A DNA stretch of 64,000 nucleotides from Tolypeutes matacus. Taxonomy: Eukaryota > Chordata > Mammalia > Cingulata > Chlamyphoridae. The notes beneath the pieces were generated by a model. The model worked only from the letters and a program-made list of their open reading frames with translations. It was not told the origin of the DNA and did not search any database. Position numbers and translations under genes: made by a program. Of the stretch, positions 1 through 11,125 are shown one piece after another; positions within the stretch are counted from its first letter, which is position 1, and each line of letters starts with the position of its first letter. The stretch lies in assembly GCA_026826555.1 (NCBI GenBank), contig JAKSZT010000116.1:620252-684251 (forward strand), written 5' to 3'.

Positions 1-373
1 ATTGTCCTCTAAAAAGTAACTTTTTTTCTTGATTGAAAAATACAGTTTTATAAACAAAGCCTATATACATAAAAATGTTCATTTTATTGCAGGAGTTTAG
101 TGAGTATAGCATTTGATTTAAAGTTTCAGCCTATATTGGACAAATAAGAACTATGCTTTTCAAATGATTTGAAAATCACTTTTATTTGCCTCTTTATTTT
201 GATGGTCATTTGAGGTTTTTTGTTTTGTTTTGTTTTTAAAAAATCGCTAAACTTGTACATTGGTAGCATGGAAATTATCTGAAGTCTAGTATGATTGTGC
301 TTTAGCCAGTGTGGTCATAGCTTAAAGAATAAATAAATAAATAAAGATTAAAATACAAAGAAAAAAAAAAAAA
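1..373 (+). pseudogene. Possible processed pseudogene tail (3' UTR plus poly(A))
   Basis: AT-rich sequence with no open frame. Overlapping AATAAA signals lie near 328-345 and an A-run follows at about 359-373. That order (UTR, signal, poly(A)) is what an L1-mobilised mRNA copy leaves. The 5' part and the matching target-site duplication would lie outside the window, and I do not recognise the parent gene. It could equally be ordinary AT-rich intergenic sequence. Confidence 0.3.
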
Positions 374-703
374 GAATAGTATGTCCAGAGATAGCTCAAT
401 GGACTTGTGGTAATTAACTATATCATAGAACCGATATTTCTTAGATGAAAAAAGATGGATTTCTCAATAATGCTTTTACACAAATAGAGGGCCACCTGGA
501 AAAAATAAAATTGACTCTATCTCTCAGGTTATACTAAAATTTCATGTGGATCAAAGATTTCAATATTTTAAAAAATAGTAGAAGAAACCAAAGGAAAATT
601 TTTGTAAACATATTTTGACTTTAAAGTGTGACCAAAGAATCCAGAACCATAATCATTAAAACTGACTACATACAAATATAAAAAAAAAAAAAAAAAAAAA
701 AAA
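374..703 (+). mobile_element. Old L1 fragment (ORF2 C-terminal region) with A-run
   Basis: Broken translation resembles the C-terminal part of L1 ORF2: a 'WIKDFN'-like stretch near 548-565 and a degraded 'KTDYIQIK' near 660-680. Several stops and frame changes are present, so it is an ancient copy. The A-run at about 681-703 directly abuts the zinc-finger exon, which resumes mid-finger at about 704. No target duplication can be checked at the left side. Confidence 0.5.
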
Positions 704-2319
704 GAAAATTCTTACTGAAGAGAAATCATATATGTGTGGGAAAGCTTTAATTCAAATGTCAAATCTCAGATACAAGAGATTTCCTACTGCGAAGAAACCC
801 TACGCATGAAAGACATGTGAAAAAGCCTTTAGGTAAAAATCATATCTCACAGAACTTGAAAAAATTCATAGTGGACAAAAACAAAATGAGTGTAAAGAAT
901 GCAGAAAAGCCTTCAACCAAAAGCAATTGTTTCTTTTCTTTTTTTTTTATTGTGGTAAAAATCAAAATTTTCACAATACATACCAACATTTGCAAAATGA
1001 TATATAAATATATATGCATATATGTGCATTTGCTTACAAAAATGTTATTTATGTATATATATAAATATATTTTAAGAGGTGCTTAGCTACTCAAAATATT
1101 ACACAGAACCCACTGGGATTCCCATGTTGCCCACCTCCCACACCTCCCACCACATCCCACACAAACATCTCCCACAAGTGTGGCCCACCACCCTCAATGG
1201 ACTTACACATCATGAGGCCTTGCCACCAACCATAGACCACAGTTCACACCGTAGACCACACTCTCTCCAACACAGTTCTGAGTGGTTTGTGCTGATTTAA
1301 AATGGCCTACATTGGTTGCCACAAAGGTACTCAGGACAATCTCCAAATCTCAAAGAAGCCCCTGTATTTCAACTGCTCATCCCCTCCCTGCCCCAAAAGT
1401 ATGTAGTGGCCACTGGCTCCACCTCATTGTTACAATTTCTTCCATTGCTAGAATCACCATATGTGAACAACAGAATACCATCAAGTCCACTCTAGCCCAT
1501 AGCTCTTTCCCCAATCCTGAGGGGACTGGGATGGTGATGTCCATTCCACCTCCAAGTGAGAGAGGCCTTATATTCCATGGATATGGGGGGTGGGATGATC
1601 CTGCCTGCAGATGCAGGCCCTCTCCATTCCCTGGGATGGTCATTACCCATTGTTGTCTCCTCGCCAGGTGACTTGGATGAGTCCATTGAGCTGTAGGGTT
1701 GGAGTTGCAGCTCCACCGAGATTCCATGCACACCTGGCACATAGGTAGGCCAGAGGCTCCAGTCTCTGGAAGTATACCTAAAAACTTCAGCCTCACATAT
1801 AGGTTTGAATAGAAGGGACTGATGAACCATGTGCAGGGATAAGTCCTTCCTGCAATTGTTTCTTAAACATCAGAGTATTCATCCTGGAGAAAAACCCTCT
1901 ATATACAATGAATGTGGAAAAGCCTTCAACCGGAAGGAAAACCTCATTAACCATCTGAGAATATATACTGCAGATAAACCCTATGAATGTGATGGGCATG
2001 GGGAAGCTTTTATTCTGAAATCAAACCTCATTCCGCACCAGAAAAGACAAACTGGAGAGAAACCCTATATATGTAAGGAATATAGGAAAGCCTTCATTAG
2101 CAAATCTTTTCTCACTGACCATGAAAAATTCATAGTGGAGGGAAGCACGCTCTATGTCAGGAATGTGGAATAGCCTTCAGCCAGAGGCAGTATCTCCTTA
2201 AACATTACAACATTCATACTGGAAAGAAACCCTGTGAATGTAATGAATGTGAATCTCCAAAGAATTTCCACCTCCAGCCTGTGCAACTGTGGCCAATCTT
2301 TTAAGGAAGCAGCTGTGAC
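704..2319 (+). pseudogene. C2H2 zinc-finger exon, unit A (pseudogene)
   Basis: Remnant of a tandem C2H2 zinc-finger exon. Fingers of the form C-X2-C-X12-H-X3-H joined by TGEKP-like linkers can be followed at 704-935 and again at 1865-2319 (for example '[18 protein letters not shown]', '[18 protein letters not shown]'). The 5' half of the exon is absent because old L1 sequence joins it at 704. An antisense L1 3' end (936-1851) splits one finger between its Cys pair and its His pair. There is a stop in the 'KPYA' finger at about 808, and further frame changes near 2150 and 2285. Several His and Cys ligands are replaced (for example 'CDGHGEAF'). An intact relative would bind DNA in the nucleus, but this copy cannot encode a useful protein. 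The end corresponds to the stop seen in the sister copies. Confidence 0.85.
936..1851 (-). mobile_element. 5'-truncated L1 3' end inserted in unit A zinc-finger exon
   Basis: Reverse complement of the 3' end of the large L1 at 26243-35622 (its region of about 34700-35610). It begins with a T-rich tract that represents the poly(A) tail. Flanked by the 13-bp target-site duplication 'gcaattgtttctt' at 923-935 and 1852-1864, so this is a clean retrotransposition event. It contains only 3' UTR sequence. The minus-strand open frames at 1377-1796 and 1492-1830 lie inside this UTR and are discussed under findings. Confidence 0.9.
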
Positions 2320-3631
2320 TGTGAAATTCAGGATGTCTTTTTCTTCTTGGAAAAGTACAGTTGCAGTTTGTTCTGAGATCTGTTCCTCCCACATCTTCTT
2401 CCACACTCATCTGGGTTCAAAATTTTACTACTAATTTATGCATCAGAATTCGAGATTTCTCTTAGTTTATGTAAAGATGGGTTTTTCACTTATTTCAAAT
2501 TATCCTGTTTGATTTCATTGTTTCTTCAATCCATTACATTCTTTGTAAGCATTTAAAAAATTATCATTTTAAAATTAATGCTGTCCATTATTGCAGCATT
2601 TTCTTATAAGGCACCCCAACCATATATATTTTTTCAGTTTCTTCACCTGAGTCTTACGTGGATTCAAGTTTAACAGCCACTGAACTACAGTGTCCTGCTT
2701 TCTACTTCACTCTAATATTCTTTATTATTTTAAATCAGAAATGATCCTTTCATAATTAGATGATATACATCTAATCTCAAATATTTTTAGAAATTAGAAA
2801 ATTTATTAGTATTCTTAAGCTGTACTCTGATATTTTTCTCATATATGACAGGATGTGGGATTGATGAAACTAGAGAATGCATGTATTTACTAACAGAAAT
2901 ATGTACCCAAAAGTATCTGCCAATGCCTATAATTCTGAGGTGGGAGGAATGGCTGTTGAGGTTAGAGAAGGAATTTGGCTGTTTGCCATAACAGACATAA
3001 ATTATTTTTATACTCTTTGCACTGATAATTTCATTATAATTAAAGAGAAATTATGAAAATAGTACAAAATGAAATCATACAAAGAGGTTGATTTGAAGAT
3101 ATTGATTTCTATCTGCAACATTACTTGTGGGAACTTCCCCTCACACTTTGAAAATACAGTTGCCCCATAAAGGAAAAGTGCTCACTCCCCTCGGCCCCCT
3201 CCCCAGCTGCCTGGATGGTGGAGGCCTCCCAAAGCAAGAGTGAGCATGGAGCATGAGGAACATAGACACAACCATGTGGAGTTCACACTGCTCTCTGTAC
3301 GTGTCCAGTTAGAGGGCTCTTAGCACCACAGGAGAAGACTGACTTCCTGCCACTTACTCCAAAGTGAAGACTGGCTAGTGTGACTCACATCAGTAACTGA
3401 AACTGTGAGTGCTGAGCAGGGCTTTCTCCCTGTCATCCTTTGCAGATCAATAACCTATGATGATGGTTTTCATTGGGGCTCTGAGAGTTTGGTTCCCAAA
3501 CAGGACATTCCTTCTCTGGCTAGGGTGACCCACAGTGAAAACATGCTACATTCCAGCTCTTTCAGTTCTTCATCAGCTTCTTCCCATCCTCTTCAGGTTT
3601 GGAAGATGCCTGCATCATTTTCAACACTGTT
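2320..3631 (+). repeat. Unit A spacer, first part (non-coding, repeated in all units)
   Basis: Sequence following the zinc-finger exon. It recurs at about 10840 (B), 23524 (C), 39473 (D), 47350 (E) and 56083 (F). Landmarks are an AT-rich stretch, then a GC-richer block starting near 3125. No open frame is shared without breaks by all copies, so I treat it as non-coding 3' flank or 3' UTR of the ancestral zinc-finger gene. Confidence 0.75.
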
Positions 3632-5921
3632 AAAAGTGTGTTGAACATTTAATATTTATTTAGTCTGAGAAATATCTGGCATCTGCACCCTCTGAGGTTT
3701 TCTGCAAACATTGCTCACTCTCACAACCTAACTTCTATTCTTGTCAGCCCTAGGTCCCAGGAATTTCTGGGATTCTCATACTATTTATTAGGGTCACTGC
3801 CTAATGTTGCTTATTCTGCTGATATAATTACTATAGTCAATGCTGTAATGTGAATTTTGACATTTCCTTCCTGACACCAAAAGGTTTAATCTCAGCATTG
3901 CTTTTTCTTTAGCTGCCCCAAGATTGGAGAAGGTGAATGTAGAAATGTAAGCCAGAGAGCTGAGTCTGTACCTGAGATCCAGGAGGGGTACAGTAAGCAG
4001 CTTCCTCAGAGGGTCTAAGCTGGGGCCAAGGGAATCAGGGAAGAGCAAAAGGAGCAGGAGCAGGAAGTCTCCTCTCTGTGCCCTAATACATCTGCTGTAC
4101 TAGACCCATGGTCCCATGTTTTATTTGCTCCTGTCCACCTGGCCAACTAATGCCTGAGGCAGGTACATCATACTGGGGCATCTGTGACTTTATACTAGCC
4201 CCAAACCATGTGACTCCCCTACCTGACTCCCTGTTTTGCATTACTTCCTGGCCAAGTGCCCTTCCCCCACCATCTTACCAGTACTCATTCCTGCCTAGTA
4301 TGGAGACATGAACAGTTTGCAGGTGAATTCACTGTGCAGCATCCACTGCCGTTTGGGAACAGAACAGCTCTCCAACCCTGTGTCCCTAGCTATTTGAGTT
4401 TTTCAAGCACTGCCAATGAAAAATACCAGAAATAGGTTGGGTATTACTGGAATTTATGAGGATTAAAGCACACAGTTCTTAGGCTGTGAAAATTTCCAAA
4501 TCAAGGCATCATCAAAAATTAATAATGGTCAGCTGCTGCTGGAAACCTGCCAAGGGAAAATATTGGGCCTGCCTGTCTCTCTATGCCTTCTCCTCTAAAC
4601 TCACTTCCTCCTTGTGCTCAGCAGCGGGCCATCAGACACAATTGCTCACAGCTAACCCTTCTCCTCTGACCTTTATGTCTTTAGCTTCAGGCTGCTCAAT
4701 GACTCCAGTCCCTGGCCTCTTCCTCAGAGTTTCAGGGTTTCTGTGTCTCTCCACAGCTGTAGGAGATCCTGGATCCCTCTCCCACATGGCAGTGTAAACA
4801 TGGCAGAACTCTTTCTCTGTGTGGTCCATGTATGTAGGACTTCAGCACAATGATTATGGTCCATCCTGGTGCCTGAAATCTAATCAGAGGCCTTAACTAA
4901 ACTAAAGCAATCTAACAAAAGGTGGCCTAATTGAAAGGTCCCTTATCTGATTCTTACCAAAATGTCCTGCATACAAACACACAGACAGCAATGGGTTAGT
5001 AAGATGATACTTTTCTGGGGCTTACATAAGACTCAAACGAGGGCATTAACCCAGGGCACAGGGATCAGGAGGGATCTCCTAAATCTGGGAGAAATGGGAA
5101 CTCATGAAGCAGTGTCTGTACTTTAGGTGTCACCATCATTGAGAAAAATGAGGGGCTGACCACCATTGCACTGGTCCCTAGAATGGTCCCAAGAAGAATT
5201 CAATATACTGTGCTTTCACCATAAAATCTTACCTCCAAAATCAGGTTTGTAACTCAGAGAGGTGTGCCATTATTCCCGTCCCCAGAGCCAGAGTGCACAG
5301 ATCTTGCCTGGAGGGTGGGGTGGGCAGGAATCATGCTGTAAAACTGAAAGCACCTAATTTCTTCTCCGTAGAACATTTAGAACAGAATGGAGAAATTTAA
5401 ACCTAAGGATGCTTTCAAAAGCAGTGGAGATGGTAGAGGGCCTGAGATTTAATTCATCCCATCCTTCAGGAAGAAATGAAATAAATACTTTTACAGATGA
5501 GTAAAAACTAATAAAGTTTGATAGCAGCAACTCACTTTAAAAGAATTGTGAAAGAATTTTCTTCAGGCAGAAAGAAAATAATCTCAGAAAATTCAAGATT
5601 CAGGATGAAATATTGAGGAACAATATCTGTTAATTTAATTCATATTTCTAAATGACTATTGAATGGATAAATTAATAAGGATATCTGTGGCCTAGGACAT
5701 CAATAAAATGTTAAAATACACCATAAAATATTATATAGCCTAAAATGGGTAAAAGTATATGTAGCAGTTGGGTATCATTATGAATTCCAGAAATAGATAT
5801 AGATTTATGCTTGTAAATTGGTTTGTTAATCTGCGCATGATTAAATTATGGTAAGGTCATTGACTGGTCTACAGTCAGTAGGGCATTGTGCCCTGCACCT
5901 TGGTGGGTGGGGTTTCAAACT
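3632..5921 (+). repeat. 2.3-kb tandem duplication in unit A spacer, copy 1
   Basis: About 2.29 kb that is followed directly by a second diverged copy (5922-8213). Matching landmarks are offset by about 2290-2310 bp: 3670/5965, 3915/6210, 4450/6755, 4990/7300, 5340/7645 and 5850/8140. Its right end lies inside the ERVL-type LTR (partial LTR about 5760-5921), so the duplication happened after that LTR had inserted. No gene is seen in it. Confidence 0.85.
5760..5921 (+). mobile_element. Partial ERVL-type LTR (cut by the tandem duplication)
   Basis: First about 160 bp of the LTR found complete at 8067-8630. It starts 'tgtagcagtt' and ends at the duplication junction, where sequence homologous to about 3632 resumes. 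It has lost its TATA and polyadenylation regions. Confidence 0.75.
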
Positions 5922-8213
5922 GTGTTAAAAATGTTTTGAAAATTTAATATTTATTTAGTCTGAGAAATATCTGGCTTCTGTATCCTCTGAGTTTTTCTGC
6001 AAACATTGCACTCTCTCACAACCTCACTTCTATTCTTGAAGCCCTAGGTTCCAGGACTTTCTGGGATTCCCGTACTATTTATTAGGGTCACTGGCCTAAT
6101 GTTTCTTATTCTGTTGGTGTTATTGCTGTAGCCAATGCTGTAATGTGAATTTTGACATTTCCTTCCTGACACCAACAGGTTTCATCTTGGCATTGCTATT
6201 TCTTTAGATGCCCCAAGATTGGAGAAAGTGAATATAGGACTGGACCAGCAGACCTCAGTCTGTACCTGAGATCCAGGAGGGGCACAGTAATAGCAGCCTT
6301 CTCAGAGGATCCAAGCTGGAGGCCAAGAGAAAGAGGGAAGGGCAAAAGGAGCAGGAGCAGGGACACACCTCTCTGTGCCCTGACATATCTGCTGCACCAG
6401 ACCCATGGTCTCATGCTTTTATCTGCCCCTGCCCATCTAGTCAACCCCTGCCTGAGGCAGGTACATCATACTGGGCCATCTGTAACTTTATACTAGTCCC
6501 AAAATCCTGTGACAACCCTGCCTGACTCCCTGTTTTGCATGCCTTCCTGGTCAAGGGCACTTCCCCCTCCGTCTTACCTGTACTCATTCCTGCTTAGTCT
6601 AGAGATACCCACAGTTTTCTAGTGAAATCACTGGGCAGCAGCATCACTCTTTTGTTTGGGAACAGGGCATCTCTCCAACCCTGTGTCCTCAGCTGTTTGA
6701 GTTTCCCCAGTGATGCCAGTGCAAAATACTAGAAATAGGTTGGCTTTTATTGGAATTCATTAGATTTAAAGCTTACAGTTGTGAAGCTGTGAAAATGTCC
6801 AAGTCGAGTCTTCATCTAAAATGATGTCTTATCAAGGATCAGCTGCTGCAGGAATCCTGCCAAGGCAAATGTTTGGCCTGCCTGTCTCTCTCTGTCTTCT
6901 CCTCCAAACTCATTTTCACCCAGAGCTCAGCAGTGGGCCATCAGACACCATTGCTCACACCTCTCCCTTCTCCTCTGGCCTGGATATCTTCAAGTTCAAG
7001 CTGCTCCATGACTACCACCTCTGGCCTCTCCCTCAGCCTCTCAGGGTTTCTGTCTCTCCACAGCTGTAGAAGATCCTGGAGCCCTCTCCTACATGGCAGG
7101 GTAAACATGGCAGCACTCTTTCTCTGTTCATTCCATGAATGTAGGACTTCAGTACAATGATTGGGGTCCTTCCTGGTGACTGAAAACTAATCAGAGGCCC
7201 TTAACTAAACTAAAGCATTGCAAGAAAAAGTGCCCTAATGAAAGTTTCCCTTCTCTGAATCTAACCAAAATGTCTTACATAAAAAAGGCTTACACACACA
7301 GCAATAGGTTAGAAAGAACCTACTTCTCTGGCATCCACACAAGGTACAAATGATGACATTAACCCAGGGCACAGGGAACAGGATGGGTCTCCTACGTCTG
7401 GGAGAAATGGGAAATCAAGAAGCAGTGGCTGTACTTTGGGTGTGGCAATCATTGAGCAAAATAGGGTGCTGACCAGAATTGCACTTGTCTCAGAAAGGTC
7501 CCAAGAAGAACTCAATATACTGTGCTTTCACCACCAAATCTTAGCTCCAAAATCAGGTGTGTAACTCAGAGAGGTGTACCATCATTCTCATCACCAGAGC
7601 CAGAACCCACAGATTATGCTGGGGTGAGGCAGGAAGCAGGCTGTAAAACTGAAAGCCCCTAATTTCTTCTCTAAATAACTGATTACATTTACAACAGAAT
7701 GGAGAAATTCAACTCTAAGGGTGCTCTCAAAAGCAGTGGCAGTCATCAAGGGCCTGAGATTTAATTCATCTCAATCCTTCTGGAAGAAGTGAAATAAATA
7801 ATTTTAGAGATGAGTGTAAACTAATAAAGTTTGCTAGCAGCAACTCACTTTAAAAGAAATGTAAAAGAATATTTTTCGGGCAGAAAAAAAAATTCTCAGA
7901 AGGTTCAAGATTCAGGATGGATTGAAGAACAATATCTGTTAATTAAATTCATATACCAAAATGACTATTGAATTGATAAAGTAATAATGATATCTGTGGC
8001 CTAGGACATCAATAGTGTTCAAATACACTATGAAATAATATATAGCATAAGATGCATAACTGGATATGTAGAAGTTTGATATCATTATGAGTTCCAAAAA
8101 TGTTATGGGATGATGTCTGTTAATCTGGGCATGATTAAGTTCTGATGAGGACATTGACTCGGCCACAGTTGGTAGGGTGTTTGAGCCCCACCCATTGGTG
8201 GGTGGGGTCGCCA
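5922..8213 (+). repeat. 2.3-kb tandem duplication in unit A spacer, copy 2
   Basis: Second copy of the segment at 3632-5921, in the same orientation. It then continues without a break into the rest of the LTR and the lead-in of the next zinc-finger exon, so this copy keeps the ancestral right-hand context. Open frames inside it (for example 6821-7069 and 6873-7160) overlap in different frames and are broken in sister units; I do not call them genes. Confidence 0.85.
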
Positions 8214-8630
8214 AAATAAAAAGACATGGCAATGGACAGAATTGTAGTAGTTTTTGATGTTGGATTTCTGATTAGCAATGACAGGAGGCTCCAGGGAAAA
8301 GAGACAAGCCATTCACCTGACAGTTCACAGCTGGCCTTGTGGAGATAGGCAAAGCTTAGAAAGCCTCAGAGTCTACAGCTGACTGAGGAGGAAATGCAGG
8401 AGCTGAGACCAGGGAGAAACACAGCCCTGGGAAGAGAGGAACCCAATAAACCTAAACCCTGGCAAATGTTGGCAGCTGTCTTGCTCCAAGACAGTGTAAC
8501 AGATTTGGTTAAGGAAGAAACGTATGCTTTATGGCCTGGTACCTGGAAGCTTCTACCCCAAATAAATACACTTTATAAAGTCCAAGACTTTATAAATATT
8601 GAATCAGCACCCCTTTGGCTGACTAATACA
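8067..8630 (+). mobile_element. Solo ERVL-type LTR, unit A
   Basis: A 564-bp element beginning TG and ending CA, flanked by the perfect 5-bp duplication 'ggata' (8062-8066 and 8631-8635). A 5-bp duplication fits the ERVL/MaLR class. It has a TATA-like 'aaataaaaagacatgg' near 8213-8229 and a polyadenylation signal AATAAA at 8561-8566. The same LTR sits at the same place with the same 'ggata' in units C and E, partly deleted in D, and is missing from B. It therefore predates the unit duplications. The assignment to ERVL is from overall resemblance and duplication length. Confidence 0.85.
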
Positions 8631-8635
8631 GGATA

Positions 8636-9162
8636 TAAAATGTTTTAAAACACATTATTTGGCAAGTCAATAACAAATAATAAGTGCAGATTTTGGAAAG
8701 CAAGGAAAAGTGCTTTAATTTCCATGTTAAACTTTACAGAAAATTAAATAATACATCTCATCTAAATAAATAGAAGGAAAAAGTTTTAATAAAAATAGTC
8801 AGTCCAAAACAAAGTGTTCAGGATTTCCTGGGTTACCATTTTGGCCATTGTTCTTGGGCCACCTTTCTCGTGCAACTTTGGAAGCTGTAGCTTTTATTAT
8901 CCTTCAGAAGCATGAATGTTCCAGGGTTGATTTATGGGGTGTTGTTTTGTCCCCATCAATAACCAAGTACTGTATCACTTCCCAATTTCCTCGTTATGAA
9001 GTCACCAAACTGTATGTGATGCTCATTTGAAGCCAAAAAGCCATGAATGATAGAATAAATAAAAATGAGATATGGTTGCACTTCCCAAATAGGACACTTA
9101 GATGATTGATATTGGATATTTCCTCTTTTCTAATGAATGCATTCAATGCTAGAAATTTCCCT
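8636..9162 (+). repeat. Lead-in to zinc-finger exon, unit B (non-coding)
   Basis: About 0.5 kb shared with 36969-37564 (C to D), 45188-45969 (D to E) and 51408-52009 (E to F). It lies between the ERVL LTR and the zinc-finger exon and is probably former intron. No gene or splice structure can be supported. Confidence 0.65.
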
Positions 9163-9171
9163 TTAGGCACT

Positions 9172-9177
<6 letters not shown>

Positions 9178-9207
<30 letters not shown>

Positions 9208-9385
9208 TTTTATTTATTTATTCATTTATCCCCCCCTTGCTGCTTGTGCTCGCTGGGTCAGCTGACCATGCCGCACGGGCAGGCTTGCCTTCACCAGGAG
9301 GCCCCGGGAACCGAACCCAGGGCCTTTCCCGGGGCCTCCCATATGGTAAACGGGAGCCCTACTGATTGAGCCACAGCCGCTTCCC
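9178..9385 (-). mobile_element. DAS-type tRNA-derived SINE
   Basis: On the minus strand the element starts 'gggaagcggctgtggctcaa', contains pol III A-box-like 'tggctcaatcagtaggg' and a B-box-like segment, and ends in an A-rich tail (the T-run at 9173-9202 on the plus strand). It is flanked by the 15-bp duplication 'ttaggcactgttttt' (9163-9177 and 9386-9400, the left copy merging with the T-run). I recognise the type as the armadillo DAS SINE, from memory of the family and not from a search. Confidence 0.85.
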
Positions 9386-9459
9386 TTAGGCACTGTTTTT
9401 GGTGCACCCCACAAACTATGAAGAAGCATAGGACTTTAAGAAGCAGAAAGAACCACATA

Positions 9460-10839
<1,380 letters not shown>

Positions 10840-11125
10840 CTGTGCAATTCAGGATGTCTTTCTCCTCTTGGAAAAGTGCACTTGCAGTTTTTTCTTTGCT
10901 CTGCTCCTCCCACAACTTCTTCCACACTCATCTGTGTTCAATTGGTTACCACTAATTTATGCATCAGAACTCGATATTTCTCTTAATTTATGTAAAGATG
11001 GGCTTTCCACTTATTTCAAGTTATCCTGGTTGTTTTCACTGGTTCTTCAATCCATTACATTCTGGGTAAGCATTTAAAAATTACCATTTTAAAAATAATG
11101 CTGCCTATTATTGTAGTATTTTCTT
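10840..11125 (+). repeat. Unit B spacer, left stub
   Basis: Homologous to the start of the spacer in the other units. It stops at 11125, where the tail of an antisense L1 begins. About 75 bp of spacer equivalent to about 2605-2680 is missing between this stub and its resumption at 21901. Confidence 0.7.

Noticed and set aside
992..1080. ATAT-rich tract (also 11190-11250 and 35465-35550)
   Set aside because: It is an internal part of the L1 3' UTR present in all three copies, not a separate microsatellite.
1829..2173. 114-codon zinc-finger frame with its own ATG
   Set aside because: The ATG lies in the inserted L1 (before 1851), and the finger array shifts frame at about 2150. The match is real homology, but it is not an independent gene.
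9280..9385. tRNA-like sequence
   Set aside because: The A and B boxes belong to a SINE with poly(A) and target duplication, not to a functional tRNA gene.
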